DNA of 64,000 bases from Pseudobdellovibrionaceae bacterium (GTDB lineage: Bacteria > Bdellovibrionota > Bdellovibrionia > Bdellovibrionales > Bdellovibrionaceae): NCBI GenBank assembly GCA_016785955.1, contig JAEUWH010000007.1:1-64000 (forward strand), in the 5' to 3' direction. Position numbers and translations under genes: made by a program. Below, piece after piece: positions 34,733 to 44,313 of the stretch; position 1 is the first letter of the stretch, and the number at the start of each line of letters is the position of its first letter. Below the pieces are notes generated by a model that was not told the origin of the DNA, ran no database searches, and saw only the letters and a list, made by a program, of their open reading frames with translations.

Positions 34733-36579
34733 ACGGTCACCTCAAGGTTTTTCTTTATAGTGTTAACGATTTTATCCGCTGTGATTGGCGTGCCATCGTA
34801 ATGTTTTACGGATGTCAAATAGGGAACCGACGTTGGTAGCTCCATTTTCAATAATTCAAACATCTGTCCATCACGATTTTGATCGACTACGAAAACGTGG
34901 TCATGATTTTTTATAAAATCCAAAATCGTGTCTTGAAAGGGAACGGCGCGAATACGACAATAATCAAAATTTAAATTTTGCTGTCCCATAATGTACATGG
35001 CTTCTTTTATGGACATATCGCTAGAGCCATAAGCGATGATTCCTAATTTGTTTTTACAAACGGCTTTGACATCTTGACTACTGGAGTTCAGCAAGCGCGC
35101 CGATAAGTTTTGCGTGTCACAAAAAACGGGAGCGGGCACATACGTTTTGGCGGTCTGCCATTTTTTAGCCAAACGATCCACGATGTATTGGTACTCATCA
35201 CTTTTTTCTGTATAGGCGGCTTTGCGATTGTGACCACTGCCACGAGTAAAATAGGCCGCTTTGTCATGGGGGGTACCAGGCAATGTGCGGTAGGGAATGC
35301 CATCGCCATCGAGATCGGCGTAACGTTCAAACTGTGCGACCTTTTCCAAATCGGTGGCCGATAAAACTTTGCCGCGATCAAATGGTTTTTCTGGATAGTC
35401 CCAACGTTCTTCCATCCATAAATTCATACCTAAATCCAAATCGCTTAGAACAATAACCAGTTGTTGTAAGCGTTCCGCAACATCAAATGCAGTTTGACCA
35501 AACTCAAAACATTCTTTGATGCTTCCCGGAATCAAGCAGGGATGGCGAGTGTCGCCGTGGGATAAAAACACCGCAGACATCAAATCACCTTGGGCCGTGC
35601 GTGTGGGCATGCCCGTAGATGGACCCACTCGTTGAACATCCCAAATCACGGCGGGAATTTCTGTGAAATAAGCAAAGCCAGCAGATTCGGCCATCAAGCT
35701 GAGACCAGGGCCCGAAGTGGCGGTCACCGCCCGCGCGCCTGACCAACCGGCACCTAGCACCATACAAATTGCTGATAACTCGTCTTCGGCTTGAATGATG
35801 GCCGATTTATTTTTACCCGTATCATCCGTGCGATATTTACTGGCGAATTTAATATAATTTTCGACCACCGAGCTGGAGGGAGTGATGGGATACCAGGCGG
35901 CAAACGTGCAGCCACCAAACAACCAACCCAAAGCACCTGCTGTGTTTCCATCCATCATAATTTTGTTGGCGTTGCGATCAGATTTCTGAGTTTTGAAATT
36001 AAAGGGAATGTTAATGTTTTCTTGAGCAAACAGGAAACCGATTTCAGATGCTTTGCGGTTGACTTCGATGACTGATTCTTTGCCCTCGAATTGGTCCGCG
36101 ATGGTTTCATTTAACGTCAGAACGTCGATACCCAACAGTTGAGCCAGCACGCCCACATAGACCATATTCACCACTAGTTTTTTAATCTTGATGGAGTCGG
36201 TCGATTTATCCACCAGTGGTTTGAATGAAATGGGCAGGATGTGGATCGTCTCGGTTTCTGCGTTCAGTTCTGGCTTTATACCCAAGTCAGAATTGTAAAT
36301 AAAAAATCCACCTTTGCGAACAGTTTTTATATCTTCTTTCAATGTTTGCGGATTCATCGCCACAAAAATATCGGCGTGTTCGCGGCGAGCCACAAAGCCT
36401 TTTTCATCCGCGCGAATCCAAAACCAAGTGGGCAAGCCTGCGATGTTAGAAGGAAAAACGTTTTTGCCGCCAACAGGGATTCCCATTCTAAATAAAGACT
36501 TCAAAAGGATGTTGTTGGCGGATTGAGACCCGCTGCCATTAACAGTTGCAACAGTAATAACAAAATTATTGATGTTCAT
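34729..36579 (-). CDS. korA: 2-oxoacid:ferredoxin oxidoreductase, fused gamma-alpha subunit
   Basis: A 616-residue fused subunit. Residues about 1-200 are the gamma (POR) domain (ATVNGSGSQSANNILLKSL, KNVFPSNIAGLPTWFWIR). Residues about 205-616 are the alpha pyrimidine-binding part: DGNTAGALGWLFGGCTFAAWYPITPSS at its start, then QAEDELSAICMVLGAGWSGARAVTATSGPGLSLM and the central GPSTGMPTRTAQGDL. The acceptor is ferredoxin, with no NAD+-dependent lipoyl components. gcdH is divergent 74 bases away. This enzyme can replace 2-oxoglutarate dehydrogenase in the TCA cycle. Confidence 0.93.
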   Translation of the reverse strand: MNINNFVITVATVNGSGSQSANNILLKSLFRMGIPVGGKNVFPSNIAGLPTWFWIRADEKGFVARREHADIFVAMNPQTLKEDIKTVRKGGFFIYNSDLGIKPELNAETETIHILPISFKPLVDKSTDSIKIKKLVVNMVYVGVLAQLLGIDVLTLNETIADQFEGKESVIEVNRKASEIGFLFAQENINIPFNFKTQKSDRNANKIMMDGNTAGALGWLFGGCTFAAWYPITPSSSVVENYIKFASKYRTDDTGKNKSAIIQAEDELSAICMVLGAGWSGARAVTATSGPGLSLMAESAGFAYFTEIPAVIWDVQRVGPSTGMPTRTAQGDLMSAVFLSHGDTRHPCLIPGSIKECFEFGQTAFDVAERLQQLVIVLSDLDLGMNLWMEERWDYPEKPFDRGKVLSATDLEKVAQFERYADLDGDGIPYRTLPGTPHDKAAYFTRGSGHNRKAAYTEKSDEYQYIVDRLAKKWQTAKTYVPAPVFCDTQNLSARLLNSSSQDVKAVCKNKLGIIAYGSSDMSIKEAMYIMGQQNLNFDYCRIRAVPFQDTILDFIKNHDHVFVVDQNRDGQMFELLKMELPTSVPYLTSVKHYDGTPITADKIVNTIKKNLEVTV

Positions 36580-36653
36580 GGGAAAAGACGTAACATGCTT
36601 TCAAAAGGGAAGCACGCCAAAAAACATCCCTCTCATACCTTGAGGAGCCTAGA

Positions 36654-37820
36654 GTGAAAGCTTTTGAACCGGTCGATTTTTTAGATTTAAATAGCCTGTT
36701 AACATCCGATGAAATTCAGATCCGAGACACTGTTCGTCAATATGTCACGAACGAGATCATGCCCAGGATCGCGGATGACTATGAAAAAGGCAATTTCCCA
36801 GTGGAGTTGATTCCGGGGTTGGCCGAGTTGGGGACGTTGGGTTCGACAATTCAAGGCTATGGCTGCGCCGGCGTTAACTATACGTCCTATGGTTTGATCA
36901 TGCAGGAATTGGAACGTGCGGACAGTGGGATTCGTTCTTTTGTCAGTGTACAAGGGGCGTTGTGTATGTTTCCGATTGCCGAGTTTGGCAGCGAGGCTTT
37001 GAAGCAAAAATATTTGCCTAAAATGGCTAAAGGGGAATGGATTGGTTGTTTTGGTTTAACGGAACCTGATTTTGGCAGCAATCCAGCGGGGATGCGCACG
37101 ACCGCGATCAAAGACGGCAACGAATATGTCCTGAATGGTTCAAAAATGTGGATTACAAATGGTGGCCTCAGTCACTTGGCAATTGTTTGGGCGCGAAATG
37201 AAAATGGTAAAGTGATTGGGTTGGTGGTTGATCGTGATCTGAAGGGCTTTAAAGTCCGGAATATTGAAAAAAAGTTTTCATTGAAGGCCTCCGTGACCAG
37301 CGAATTAATTTTTGAAGACTGTCGCGTGCCGGCTTCTCATAAATTAGATGTCGAGGGGTTAAAGGGGCCATTTGCATGTTTAAATAATGCACGCTTTGGA
37401 ATTTCTTGGGGTGTCGTAGGGGCGTCGATGGCGTGTTACGACGAGGCCGTGAACTATGCTAAAACACGCGTTCAATTTGGCAAACCGATTGGTGGATTTC
37501 AGTTGGTGCAGGCCAAGCTGGTGGAAATGTTGACAGACATCACGCTGGCTCAGGGCTTGTGTTTGCAGTTGGGTCGTTTGAAAGATAAAGGCCTTTGTAC
37601 GCCTCAGCAGATTTCCATGGCCAAGATGAATAATGTATCTAAAGCTTTAAAACATGCGAGGTTAACTCGAGATATTTTGGGGGCCAGTGGGATCACATTT
37701 GAGTATCAATGTGCTCGGCATATGTTGAATCTAGAAAGTGTCAATACGTACGAGGGAACAGAAGATATTCATCGTCTCATCTTGGGCGAACATATCACGG
37801 GATTACCCGCATATAAATAG
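36654..37820 (+). CDS. gcdH: Glutaryl-CoA dehydrogenase-type acyl-CoA dehydrogenase
   Basis: A 388-residue FAD enzyme. The start is GTG 36654 after GAGGAG. Key blocks are FVSVQGALCMFPIAEFGSE, GCFGLTEPDFGSNPAGM, MWITNGG, LKASVTSELIFEDCRVP, FGISWGVVGASMACYDE, RVQFGKPIGGFQLVQ, and the catalytic region TYEGTEDIHRLILGEHITGLPAY. The tail closely follows glutaryl-CoA dehydrogenase, which oxidises and decarboxylates glutaryl-CoA to crotonyl-CoA in lysine/tryptophan breakdown. The electron acceptor would be ETF, not encoded here. A general acyl-CoA dehydrogenase is less likely given the ISWGVVGAS and EDIHRLILG matches. Confidence 0.93.
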   Translation: MKAFEPVDFLDLNSLLTSDEIQIRDTVRQYVTNEIMPRIADDYEKGNFPVELIPGLAELGTLGSTIQGYGCAGVNYTSYGLIMQELERADSGIRSFVSVQGALCMFPIAEFGSEALKQKYLPKMAKGEWIGCFGLTEPDFGSNPAGMRTTAIKDGNEYVLNGSKMWITNGGLSHLAIVWARNENGKVIGLVVDRDLKGFKVRNIEKKFSLKASVTSELIFEDCRVPASHKLDVEGLKGPFACLNNARFGISWGVVGASMACYDEAVNYAKTRVQFGKPIGGFQLVQAKLVEMLTDITLAQGLCLQLGRLKDKGLCTPQQISMAKMNNVSKALKHARLTRDILGASGITFEYQCARHMLNLESVNTYEGTEDIHRLILGEHITGLPAYK

Positions 37821-37828
37821 GAGGAAAA

Positions 37829-38347
37829 ATGCAACCTACAGTGAACGAACTGGTCGTCGAGCAATTCTCGCGCAGCTTGGGAAACTTGAAAAATATTCTG
37901 AAAAAAGCACAAACGCACGCGCAGGAGCGTAAGTTTGATGAGAACTTGTTTTTGCAGTCAAAATTGGCGGCGGATATGTTTCCCTTAATCAAGCAAGTTC
38001 AGATATCCTGCGATATCGTTAAGGCGTCGTGTGCGCGTTTGACGGGAACAACTCCGCCAGCATTTGCTGATGACGAGAAAACAATGGTCGAACTTTTTAG
38101 TCGTATCGATAAAACTTTGGATTACGTGAAAACCTTTGCGACCAATGATTTCAAGGGCTATGAAACGCAAAAAGTTTCCTTTTTTTGGAACCCGGGTAAG
38201 CACATCACGGGGCATGAATACGTGATTTCCTATGCCATTCCTAATTTTTATTTTCATGTGTCGGCGGCCTATGCGATTTTGCGTAGTAATGGCGTGCATC
38301 TAGGGAAAGGTGATTACCTAGGCGAGATGCAATGGAAAGCTAATTAG
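37829..38347 (+). CDS. DUF1993 family protein
   Basis: A 172-residue soluble protein that matches DUF1993 (DinB-like four-helix bundle): LVVEQFSRSLGNLKNIL, LAADMFPLIKQVQISCDIVK, WNPGKHITGHEYVISYAIPNFYFHVSAAYAILRSNGVHLGKGDYLG. The GHEYV and NFYFH histidines sit where related DinB proteins have metal ligands. No activity has been established for the family as far as I know. The start is 8 bases after gcdH behind AGGAGG, so they are co-transcribed. Confidence 0.85.
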   Translation: MQPTVNELVVEQFSRSLGNLKNILKKAQTHAQERKFDENLFLQSKLAADMFPLIKQVQISCDIVKASCARLTGTTPPAFADDEKTMVELFSRIDKTLDYVKTFATNDFKGYETQKVSFFWNPGKHITGHEYVISYAIPNFYFHVSAAYAILRSNGVHLGKGDYLGEMQWKAN

Positions 38348-38373
38348 ACATTCGATCTTGATTTGAAATTCTC

Positions 38374-38402
38374 CAGCAGGCTAAGTGTGTGGCGGCCTGC
38401 TG
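38374..38402. repeat. Inverted repeat downstream of the DUF1993 gene
   Basis: CAGCAGGC at 38374-38381 and GCCTGCTG at 38395-38402 form a perfect 8-bp stem with a 13-base loop. No T run follows on either side, so it is at best a weak terminator or 3' stabiliser between convergent genes. Confidence 0.5.
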
Positions 38403-38441
38403 AAGCGAAGATGTTGTTACGGTGCAAGGGTTGCTTGCTTT

Positions 38442-39917
38442 TTAGTTCTTCATTAAGTTGATTAGGTTTAGTTTTCCTTCGCTGACAGATTTGCCTTTCA
38501 TTGAAGGGATTTTGACGGCAGAGCTGAGAATGGCTTCTTTTACTTCGAGCATGGTTTTTGTTGGGTTATGAGCCCAATACAAGGCTGCTGCGCCAGCAAC
38601 ATGAGGAGCGGCCATGCTGGTTCCTTCCCAGACAGCAATAAATGGAATGGGTCGGTCCGAATATTTTGCATCAACAACGGTGCTGAAAATTTTTACCCCA
38701 GGCGCGCCGATATGTACGGTTTTAGCTCCATAATTAGAGAAGCCACCAAGATTATCTTTTGCATCCAGCGCCGCTACGCTGATGATATTTGAGTAGGGAT
38801 AACTGGCGGGATAGGCGGGAGCGTTGGCTGTATCGTTATCATAGCCTCGTCCACGAAATCCATTTCCCGCAGCTGCGACGAATAGTACACCTTTAGACTC
38901 TGCGTATTGGATGGCTTCGCGAAGGGCCCTGTTCTGTGTGCCTTCGGCCGCATTTTCTCCGATGGACCCCCATGAGTTGTTCAGAACTTTAGCGCCGTTG
39001 TCGACAGCATAACGAATGGCTTTGATGGCGGCGGAGGTTTCGCCGTTACCTTTTTCAGAGATAAAGCGAAGTGCCATGATTTGCGCATGGGGAGCCACGC
39101 CCGAGATACCAATGCCATTTCCACCGCGAGCGGCGATATTGCCTGCGCAATGAGTTCCATGGCCTGGATTGCCGCCACCCAATGCGAGCTGCCATACGGG
39201 AGTTGCCTTGTCGTATGGCAGTGCATCGTTAGAGACAAAGTCATAACCGACAACATCATCGACATAACCGTTACGGTCGTCATCGATTCCATTTGTGGCT
39301 TTGTCACGGCCAGCAGCATCTGTGCCTGTTTCGCCAACATTGCGCCACATGTTTGGCAATAAATCTGGATGCGTGTAATCGACTCCTGAGTCGATGACGG
39401 CCACGATGATAGTTTGATTGTTTTTGGCTTGCGTCCAGGCTTGAGTGGCGCCGATATCAATCATGCCCCATTGTTTACTCAGTAGCGGGTCGGTGCCGAT
39501 TTTAACAGGAGTTGCCATCGGGATCGCAGGGTTGTCATTCCTTGATTTTGTCGAGCGCGCGAACATTTCGGGATCATTTTGCATTAATTCCATCCACTGT
39601 GTTTTTGCATCATTATCTTGCTCGCTGTAGTCTTCGATCAAGCCTAATGCGTAGTCGGGTTGGATGTACTCGATATTTTGACTTTGCATAAGGGCAGAGG
39701 ACTCGGCGGCTTTGCCAGATACTTTTGCCCATTGGTCATCGAGGACTTCGATTTTTTGACCCGCCATTTTAGTGGCCATTGTTGTTTTTCGGACAGCTTC
39801 CATTAAAGCGCGACTCGATTTAAATTTTACGAGATAATTCGTTTGTTTGATTTCCATTGTCTGGGCCCAGCTAGATACAGCCATGGCCAAAGCTGCTAAT
39901 AAAATTAGAGCATTCAT
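38442..39917 (-). CDS. Secreted subtilisin-family serine protease
   Basis: A 491-residue exported protease. I start at ATG 39917 (AGGAGG four bases upstream), which gives signal peptide MNALILLAALAMAVSSWAQ; the longer open frame lacks a signal at its N-terminus. An I9-type propeptide (about 25-90, NYLVKF...EYIQPDYAL) is followed by the S8 catalytic domain with D176 (VIDSGVDYTHPD), H253 (GHGTHCAGN), N352 (AAAGNG) and S434 (EGTSMAAPHVAG). All active-site residues are present and there is no C-terminal extra domain. It would be autoactivated outside the cytoplasm and could digest foreign proteins. No partner gene is adjacent. Confidence 0.95.
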   Translation of the reverse strand: MNALILLAALAMAVSSWAQTMEIKQTNYLVKFKSSRALMEAVRKTTMATKMAGQKIEVLDDQWAKVSGKAAESSALMQSQNIEYIQPDYALGLIEDYSEQDNDAKTQWMELMQNDPEMFARSTKSRNDNPAIPMATPVKIGTDPLLSKQWGMIDIGATQAWTQAKNNQTIIVAVIDSGVDYTHPDLLPNMWRNVGETGTDAAGRDKATNGIDDDRNGYVDDVVGYDFVSNDALPYDKATPVWQLALGGGNPGHGTHCAGNIAARGGNGIGISGVAPHAQIMALRFISEKGNGETSAAIKAIRYAVDNGAKVLNNSWGSIGENAAEGTQNRALREAIQYAESKGVLFVAAAGNGFRGRGYDNDTANAPAYPASYPYSNIISVAALDAKDNLGGFSNYGAKTVHIGAPGVKIFSTVVDAKYSDRPIPFIAVWEGTSMAAPHVAGAAALYWAHNPTKTMLEVKEAILSSAVKIPSMKGKSVSEGKLNLINLMKN

Positions 39918-40292
39918 AACCCCTCCTTGTATTGACGCAGTTTTTGCCCTGCGGACATTACTCAAAACTCCCTGTTTAGAGTAAACCTTTGGTTTTTCCA
40001 TAAGATTAAAGTCGAGTATTATTAAAGTTTGAAAAGTGAAGTTTGTCTAAGGATTTCTACTTGGGTTTCTGTTTAGATTTTTGTATTGGATTTCTGCATT
40101 TTTCTCAGACGATTGCGGTTTTTTTTAGCAGATTGGTCTGGGGAAACTGCTTGAATTTTAGCGCGTAATTGTGGCTTCTTCTTCCAGAGCTAAGCCTGTA
40201 GTTTTACAAATGAACTCTGGCAAATAAACGTGTTGTCAGCGGAATAAAAGTAAAGTACCTCTTAAGAGTCTAGATGAAAACGAGGTGAAAAT
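39918..40292. other. Spacer between divergent protease and nuo genes
   Basis: This 375-base spacer should hold promoters for both sides. It is T-rich on the plus strand and shows three loose GGATTTCTRY-like repeats at about 40051-40060, 40063-40072 and 40088-40097. A short inverted repeat pairs CCAGAG at 40184-40189 with CTCTGG at 40215-40220. TTGTCA at 40233-40238 has no good -10. GAGGTG at 40282-40287 is the nuoB ribosome binding site. Confidence 0.5.
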
Positions 40293-40835
40293 ATGGCTGA
40301 GAAAAGTCTCGATGAAATGTCGCGCTCTTTTGCGTTCACGACCAAGTTGGATGCAATCGTTGCGTGGGGAAGAAAAAATGCGTTGTGGCCATTACCATAC
40401 GGAACTGCCTGCTGTGGTATCGAGTTAATGAGCGTGATGGGGCCGCGATACGACCTCGCTCGCTTTGGCGCCGAGGTGGTGCGATTTTCTCCGCGACAAG
40501 CGGATCTTTTGTTAGTTGCCGGTACAATCACAGAAAAAATGGCGCCCATTTTAGTGCGAATTTATGAACAAATGTTAGAGCCCAAGTATGTTCTTTCGAT
40601 GGGAGCATGTGCCAGCTCGGGTGGATTTTATCGTGCGTACCATGTTCTTCAAGGCGCGGACAAAGTTATTCCTGTCGATGTTTATGTTCCAGGTTGTCCT
40701 CCTACTCCTGAAGCGGTTTTGGATGGTGTGATGTTACTTCAAAGAATGATTGCCTCTAATCAGCCACGTCCTTGGCGTGATAACTGGAAAAACCCATACG
40801 AGGCGCTACAAATCAAAGCGGGATCTCATGAATAG
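40293..40835 (+). CDS. nuoB: NADH-quinone oxidoreductase subunit B
   Basis: A 180-residue soluble-arm subunit that carries the last Fe-S cluster (N2) before quinone. It shows [11 protein letters not shown], then [32 protein letters not shown] and [14 protein letters not shown], which supply the four cysteines. GAGGTG precedes the ATG. It is the first gene of the cluster; no nuoA is upstream, unlike in most operons. It ends in an 8-base overlap with nuoCD. Confidence 0.97.
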   Translation: MAEKSLDEMSRSFAFTTKLDAIVAWGRKNALWPLPYGTACCGIELMSVMGPRYDLARFGAEVVRFSPRQADLLLVAGTITEKMAPILVRIYEQMLEPKYVLSMGACASSGGFYRAYHVLQGADKVIPVDVYVPGCPPTPEAVLDGVMLLQRMIASNQPRPWRDNWKNPYEALQIKAGSHE

Positions 40836-42510
40836 AATCGAAGAGTTAAAGAGTGATTTAGATAAGCATTTTAATACCAATCAATATCGTTTCCTCCATG
40901 CCGTGGGAGATGATGTTTTAGAGATTCCCAAAGACGACGTGGCGGCGATTCTTCGTCATTTAAAGTTAAATCAAAAATTCGATTTTTTGATGGATGTATG
41001 TGGTGCGGATTATCCTGATCGTGAAAAACGTTTTGATGTGGTGTATTCGTTGTTTTCGTCTCGAGATGGTCGACGTTTGCGTGTAAAAACTCAGGTGGCC
41101 GAAGGTGAGCACGTCGAGACGGCGACTAAGCTTTGGAAGGGTGCCGACTGGTTCGAGCGTGAAGCCTATGATATGTTTGGCATTCGGTTTCAAGGTCATC
41201 CCAATTTGCGAAAAATTTTAACGCATCACCAATTCCAAGGTCATCCGCTGCGAAAAGACTACGAAGCGGATCGTCAGCAGCATTGTACGGACGTATTGCC
41301 CGTGCATTTTGATAATGAGGGTGATGTTCGTGGTGACGTGCTGAATGAAAATTTAGTGCCTCTTAATATTGGTCCGTCGCACCCGGCAATGCATGGAACT
41401 TTGCGTGTGATGGCCGAGCTGGACGGCGAGACGATTGTTCGGGCTAATTGCGAGATTGGTTTTTTACATCGTTGCTTTGAAAAAATGGCTGAGACTCATC
41501 CGTACAATCAAGTTATTCCGTACACGGATCGTTTGAATTACTGTTCGGCGCCAATGAACAATGTTGGGTATTGCAAAGCGGTCGAGCGTTTACTGGGTGT
41601 CGAGGTGCCGCCGAAAGCACAAGCCATGCGGGTGATTCTGTGCGAGCTGTCTCGGGTCATTGATCATATCATTGCTGTAGGTACGGGCGGTGTGGATTTA
41701 GGAGCCTTAACGGCTTTCTTTCACTTGTTCACGTATCGTGAAAAAGTGTACACGTTGTTTGAGCGTCTTTGTGGCGCACGGCTAACGGTCTCTATGACTC
41801 GTATTGGTGGTATGGCTCAAGATGCGCCAGACGGTTGGTTTGACGAGGTCATGGCATTTTGTAAAGAAATGCGTGCGGGCGTGGATGAAATTTCTCGCTT
41901 AATGATCGACAACAAAATTTTTATCAAACGAACGCAAGGTGTTTCGCCGGTTACAGCCGCCGAAGCCATCAGCTGGGGATACACAGGGCCTCTTTTGCGT
42001 GCGTGCGGTGTGAATTTGGATTTACGTAAGACATCGCCTTACTATGGTTATGACGGTTTAAATTTTGACGTGCCGGTGGGAACGAATGGCGATATTTATG
42101 ATCGTTATTTAGTTCGTATCGAAGAAATGCGTCAGAGTATTCGTATTATTGAACAAGTTTGCAAAAATGTCCCCGGGGGGGATTTCACAATTCGTGACAA
42201 AGGCATCGTGCTTCCCGAAAAGAAAGATGTTTATGGAAACATTGAAGGCTTGATGAATCACTTCATGCTTGTGATCAAGGGCTTACGTCCACCTGTAGGT
42301 GAGGTCTATGATGCGACAGAGGCTGCCAATGGAGAGCTTGGTTTTTATTTAGTCAGTGATGGTTCGGCGAATCCATATCGTTTAAAAGTTCGTCCGCCGT
42401 GTTTTGCGATTTATCAGTCGTTTCCGAGTGTGGTGAAGGGGACGATGTTAGCCGACGCGATTGCGACGGTGGCCAGCATGAACGTTATCGCCGGCGAGTT
42501 AGACCGCTAG
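40828..42510 (+). CDS. nuoCD: NADH-quinone oxidoreductase fused subunits C and D
   Basis: A 560-residue fusion. ATG 40828 lies inside the nuoB stop region. Residues about 1-165 are the NuoC 30-kDa type ([51 protein letters not shown]). Residues about 185-560 are NuoD ([46 protein letters not shown], then [20 protein letters not shown]). NuoD forms the quinone-binding site with NuoB. The C-D fusion is seen in E. coli and other groups. No internal frameshift or lost key motif is apparent. Confidence 0.95.
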   Translation: MNRIEELKSDLDKHFNTNQYRFLHAVGDDVLEIPKDDVAAILRHLKLNQKFDFLMDVCGADYPDREKRFDVVYSLFSSRDGRRLRVKTQVAEGEHVETATKLWKGADWFEREAYDMFGIRFQGHPNLRKILTHHQFQGHPLRKDYEADRQQHCTDVLPVHFDNEGDVRGDVLNENLVPLNIGPSHPAMHGTLRVMAELDGETIVRANCEIGFLHRCFEKMAETHPYNQVIPYTDRLNYCSAPMNNVGYCKAVERLLGVEVPPKAQAMRVILCELSRVIDHIIAVGTGGVDLGALTAFFHLFTYREKVYTLFERLCGARLTVSMTRIGGMAQDAPDGWFDEVMAFCKEMRAGVDEISRLMIDNKIFIKRTQGVSPVTAAEAISWGYTGPLLRACGVNLDLRKTSPYYGYDGLNFDVPVGTNGDIYDRYLVRIEEMRQSIRIIEQVCKNVPGGDFTIRDKGIVLPEKKDVYGNIEGLMNHFMLVIKGLRPPVGEVYDATEAANGELGFYLVSDGSANPYRLKVRPPCFAIYQSFPSVVKGTMLADAIATVASMNVIAGELDR

Positions 42511-42529
42511 AATTGAAGGAGACAGGATC

Positions 42530-43024
42530 ATGTTAGAAACGAATAAGACTCAATTTCAGTTGTCTGCCGAAGGTTTAGCCGAGGTGAAGAAGGAGCTGGG
42601 TCGCTATGAAACAAAAGAGTCGGCGATCATTCCAGCTTTGTACGTGGCGCAAAAAGAAAACAAAGGTTTTATTTCCACGGATGTCATTCATCATCTGAGT
42701 CAGGTGATGGCTATTCCCGTCAGTAAAATCAATGAAGTATTCAAATTCTATACGATGTTTAATCAAGCCCCAGTCGGAAAGCATCACGTTCAGGTGTGTA
42801 CAAATATTTCGTGTGCGCTTGAAGGTGGTCGTGAACTGACGAGCCACATTTGTCATGAGTTGGGCGTAAAACTGGGGCAAGTCACAACGGACGGGCGATT
42901 TTCAGTTTCGCGTGTGGAGTGTCTGGGTTCGTGTGGTACGGCGCCGATGATGCAAGTGAATGATAAGTATTACGAAAGTTTAACTCCAGAATCAGCGATG
43001 AATATTCTTAGAGGGATGAAATAA
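42530..43024 (+). CDS. nuoE: NADH-quinone oxidoreductase subunit E
   Basis: A 164-residue thioredoxin-fold [2Fe-2S] subunit. The cysteines appear as VQVCTNISCALEGG and VECLGSCGTAPMMQVN, the usual N1a pattern. The N-terminal helices begin with KESAIIPALYVAQKENKGFIS. AAGGAGA precedes the ATG. The stop overlaps the nuoF start as TAATG. It works with NuoF in NADH oxidation. Confidence 0.95.
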   Translation: MLETNKTQFQLSAEGLAEVKKELGRYETKESAIIPALYVAQKENKGFISTDVIHHLSQVMAIPVSKINEVFKFYTMFNQAPVGKHHVQVCTNISCALEGGRELTSHICHELGVKLGQVTTDGRFSVSRVECLGSCGTAPMMQVNDKYYESLTPESAMNILRGMK

Positions 43025-44313
43025 TGGAAACAAAGTTATTATCCGAATTTTACCATTTGGATGAGTTTCGCTATTTAGATGGTTATAAAAAACATGGTGG
43101 CTACGTAAATCTGGCCAAAGCTTTGAATATGCCACCCCAGCAAATCATTGATGACGTGAAAGCCAGTGGTTTGCGAGGCCGTGGTGGCGCCGGTTTTTCG
43201 ACAGGAATGAAGTGGAGTTTCTTGCCTAAGAATAATGAGCCTCGTTATTTGGTGTGTAACGCGGATGAAGGCGAGCCGGGTACATTCAAAGATCGCTTGA
43301 TGATGGAGCGTGCTCCTCATCAGTTGATCGAGGGTATGATTATTTCGGCATTTGCGGTGGGATCAAAGAAAAGTTACATCTATGTCCGTGGAGAATATTA
43401 CTTCCCCGTCGAAGTTTTAGAGCAAGCTATTCAAGAAGCCTACAAGGCCGGTTATCTGGGAAAAAATATTTTAGGTTCTGGTTTTGATCACGATATGGAT
43501 GTGTACCGCGGAGCAGGTGCGTATATCTGCGGTGAAGAAACGGGTTTGATTTCGTCTTTGGAAGGTCAAAAAGGTCAGCCCAAGCTAAAGCCTCCCTTTC
43601 CGGCTGTTAAAGGTTATTTGCAGAAACCAACGATCGTAAATAATGTGGAAACTTTGGCCGCCGTAAAATACATTATTCGTGATGGGGCTGCGGCTTACAA
43701 AAAGTTTGGTACGGAAAAATCACCGGGAACAAAATTATTCTCATTAAGTGGTAACGTTCGTAAACCGGGGAACTATGAAGTGAATCTGGGGTACTCGTTG
43801 AATGATTTGATCAACAATGAAGGCGGCGGAATGAAGCCGGGTCGCAAGTTGAAAGCTGTTATTCCAGGTGGTTCATCCGCGCCGGTGTTAACGGCTGAAG
43901 AGGCGATGAAAGCCACTTTGGATTACGAATGTCTAGCGCAGATGGGAACGATGTTAGGTTCGGGAGCGGTGATCGTGATCGATGACTCGCAATGTATGGT
44001 GGATATGTTGGGTGTGTTGATGCACTTCTATCATCATGAATCATGTGGCCAATGCACTCCGTGCCGTGAAGGAACGGGTTGGTTGAATAAAATCGTGCAT
44101 TCGATTTTGGAAGGCAAAGGTCGTTTGCAAGATATCGATTTATTGGTGAAAGTGGCTGACAATATGAAAGGTCGCACGATTTGTGCGCTTTCTGATGCGG
44201 CGGCATTACCAGTATTGAGTTTCGTAACTAAATTTAGAGATGAATTTGAATTTTATGTTCGTGAAGGTCGTTCAAAAGTGAGAGGAAACTTCTATGCCCA
44301 AATGCACCATTAA
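43024..44313 (+). CDS. nuoF: NADH-quinone oxidoreductase subunit F
   Basis: A 429-residue NADH- and FMN-binding subunit. It has GLRGRGGAGFSTGMKWSF (FMN/NADH), NADEGEPGTFKDR, the GAGAYICGEETGLISSLEG block and the [4Fe-4S] N3 cluster cysteines ESCGQCTPCREGTGW plus a later Cys in TICALSDA. It couples to nuoE (TAATG), and the nuoG start lies 20 bases inside its 3' end. Electrons pass from NADH to FMN and on to the Fe-S chain in NuoG. Confidence 0.97.
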   Translation: METKLLSEFYHLDEFRYLDGYKKHGGYVNLAKALNMPPQQIIDDVKASGLRGRGGAGFSTGMKWSFLPKNNEPRYLVCNADEGEPGTFKDRLMMERAPHQLIEGMIISAFAVGSKKSYIYVRGEYYFPVEVLEQAIQEAYKAGYLGKNILGSGFDHDMDVYRGAGAYICGEETGLISSLEGQKGQPKLKPPFPAVKGYLQKPTIVNNVETLAAVKYIIRDGAAAYKKFGTEKSPGTKLFSLSGNVRKPGNYEVNLGYSLNDLINNEGGGMKPGRKLKAVIPGGSSAPVLTAEEAMKATLDYECLAQMGTMLGSGAVIVIDDSQCMVDMLGVLMHFYHHESCGQCTPCREGTGWLNKIVHSILEGKGRLQDIDLLVKVADNMKGRTICALSDAAALPVLSFVTKFRDEFEFYVREGRSKVRGNFYAQMHH

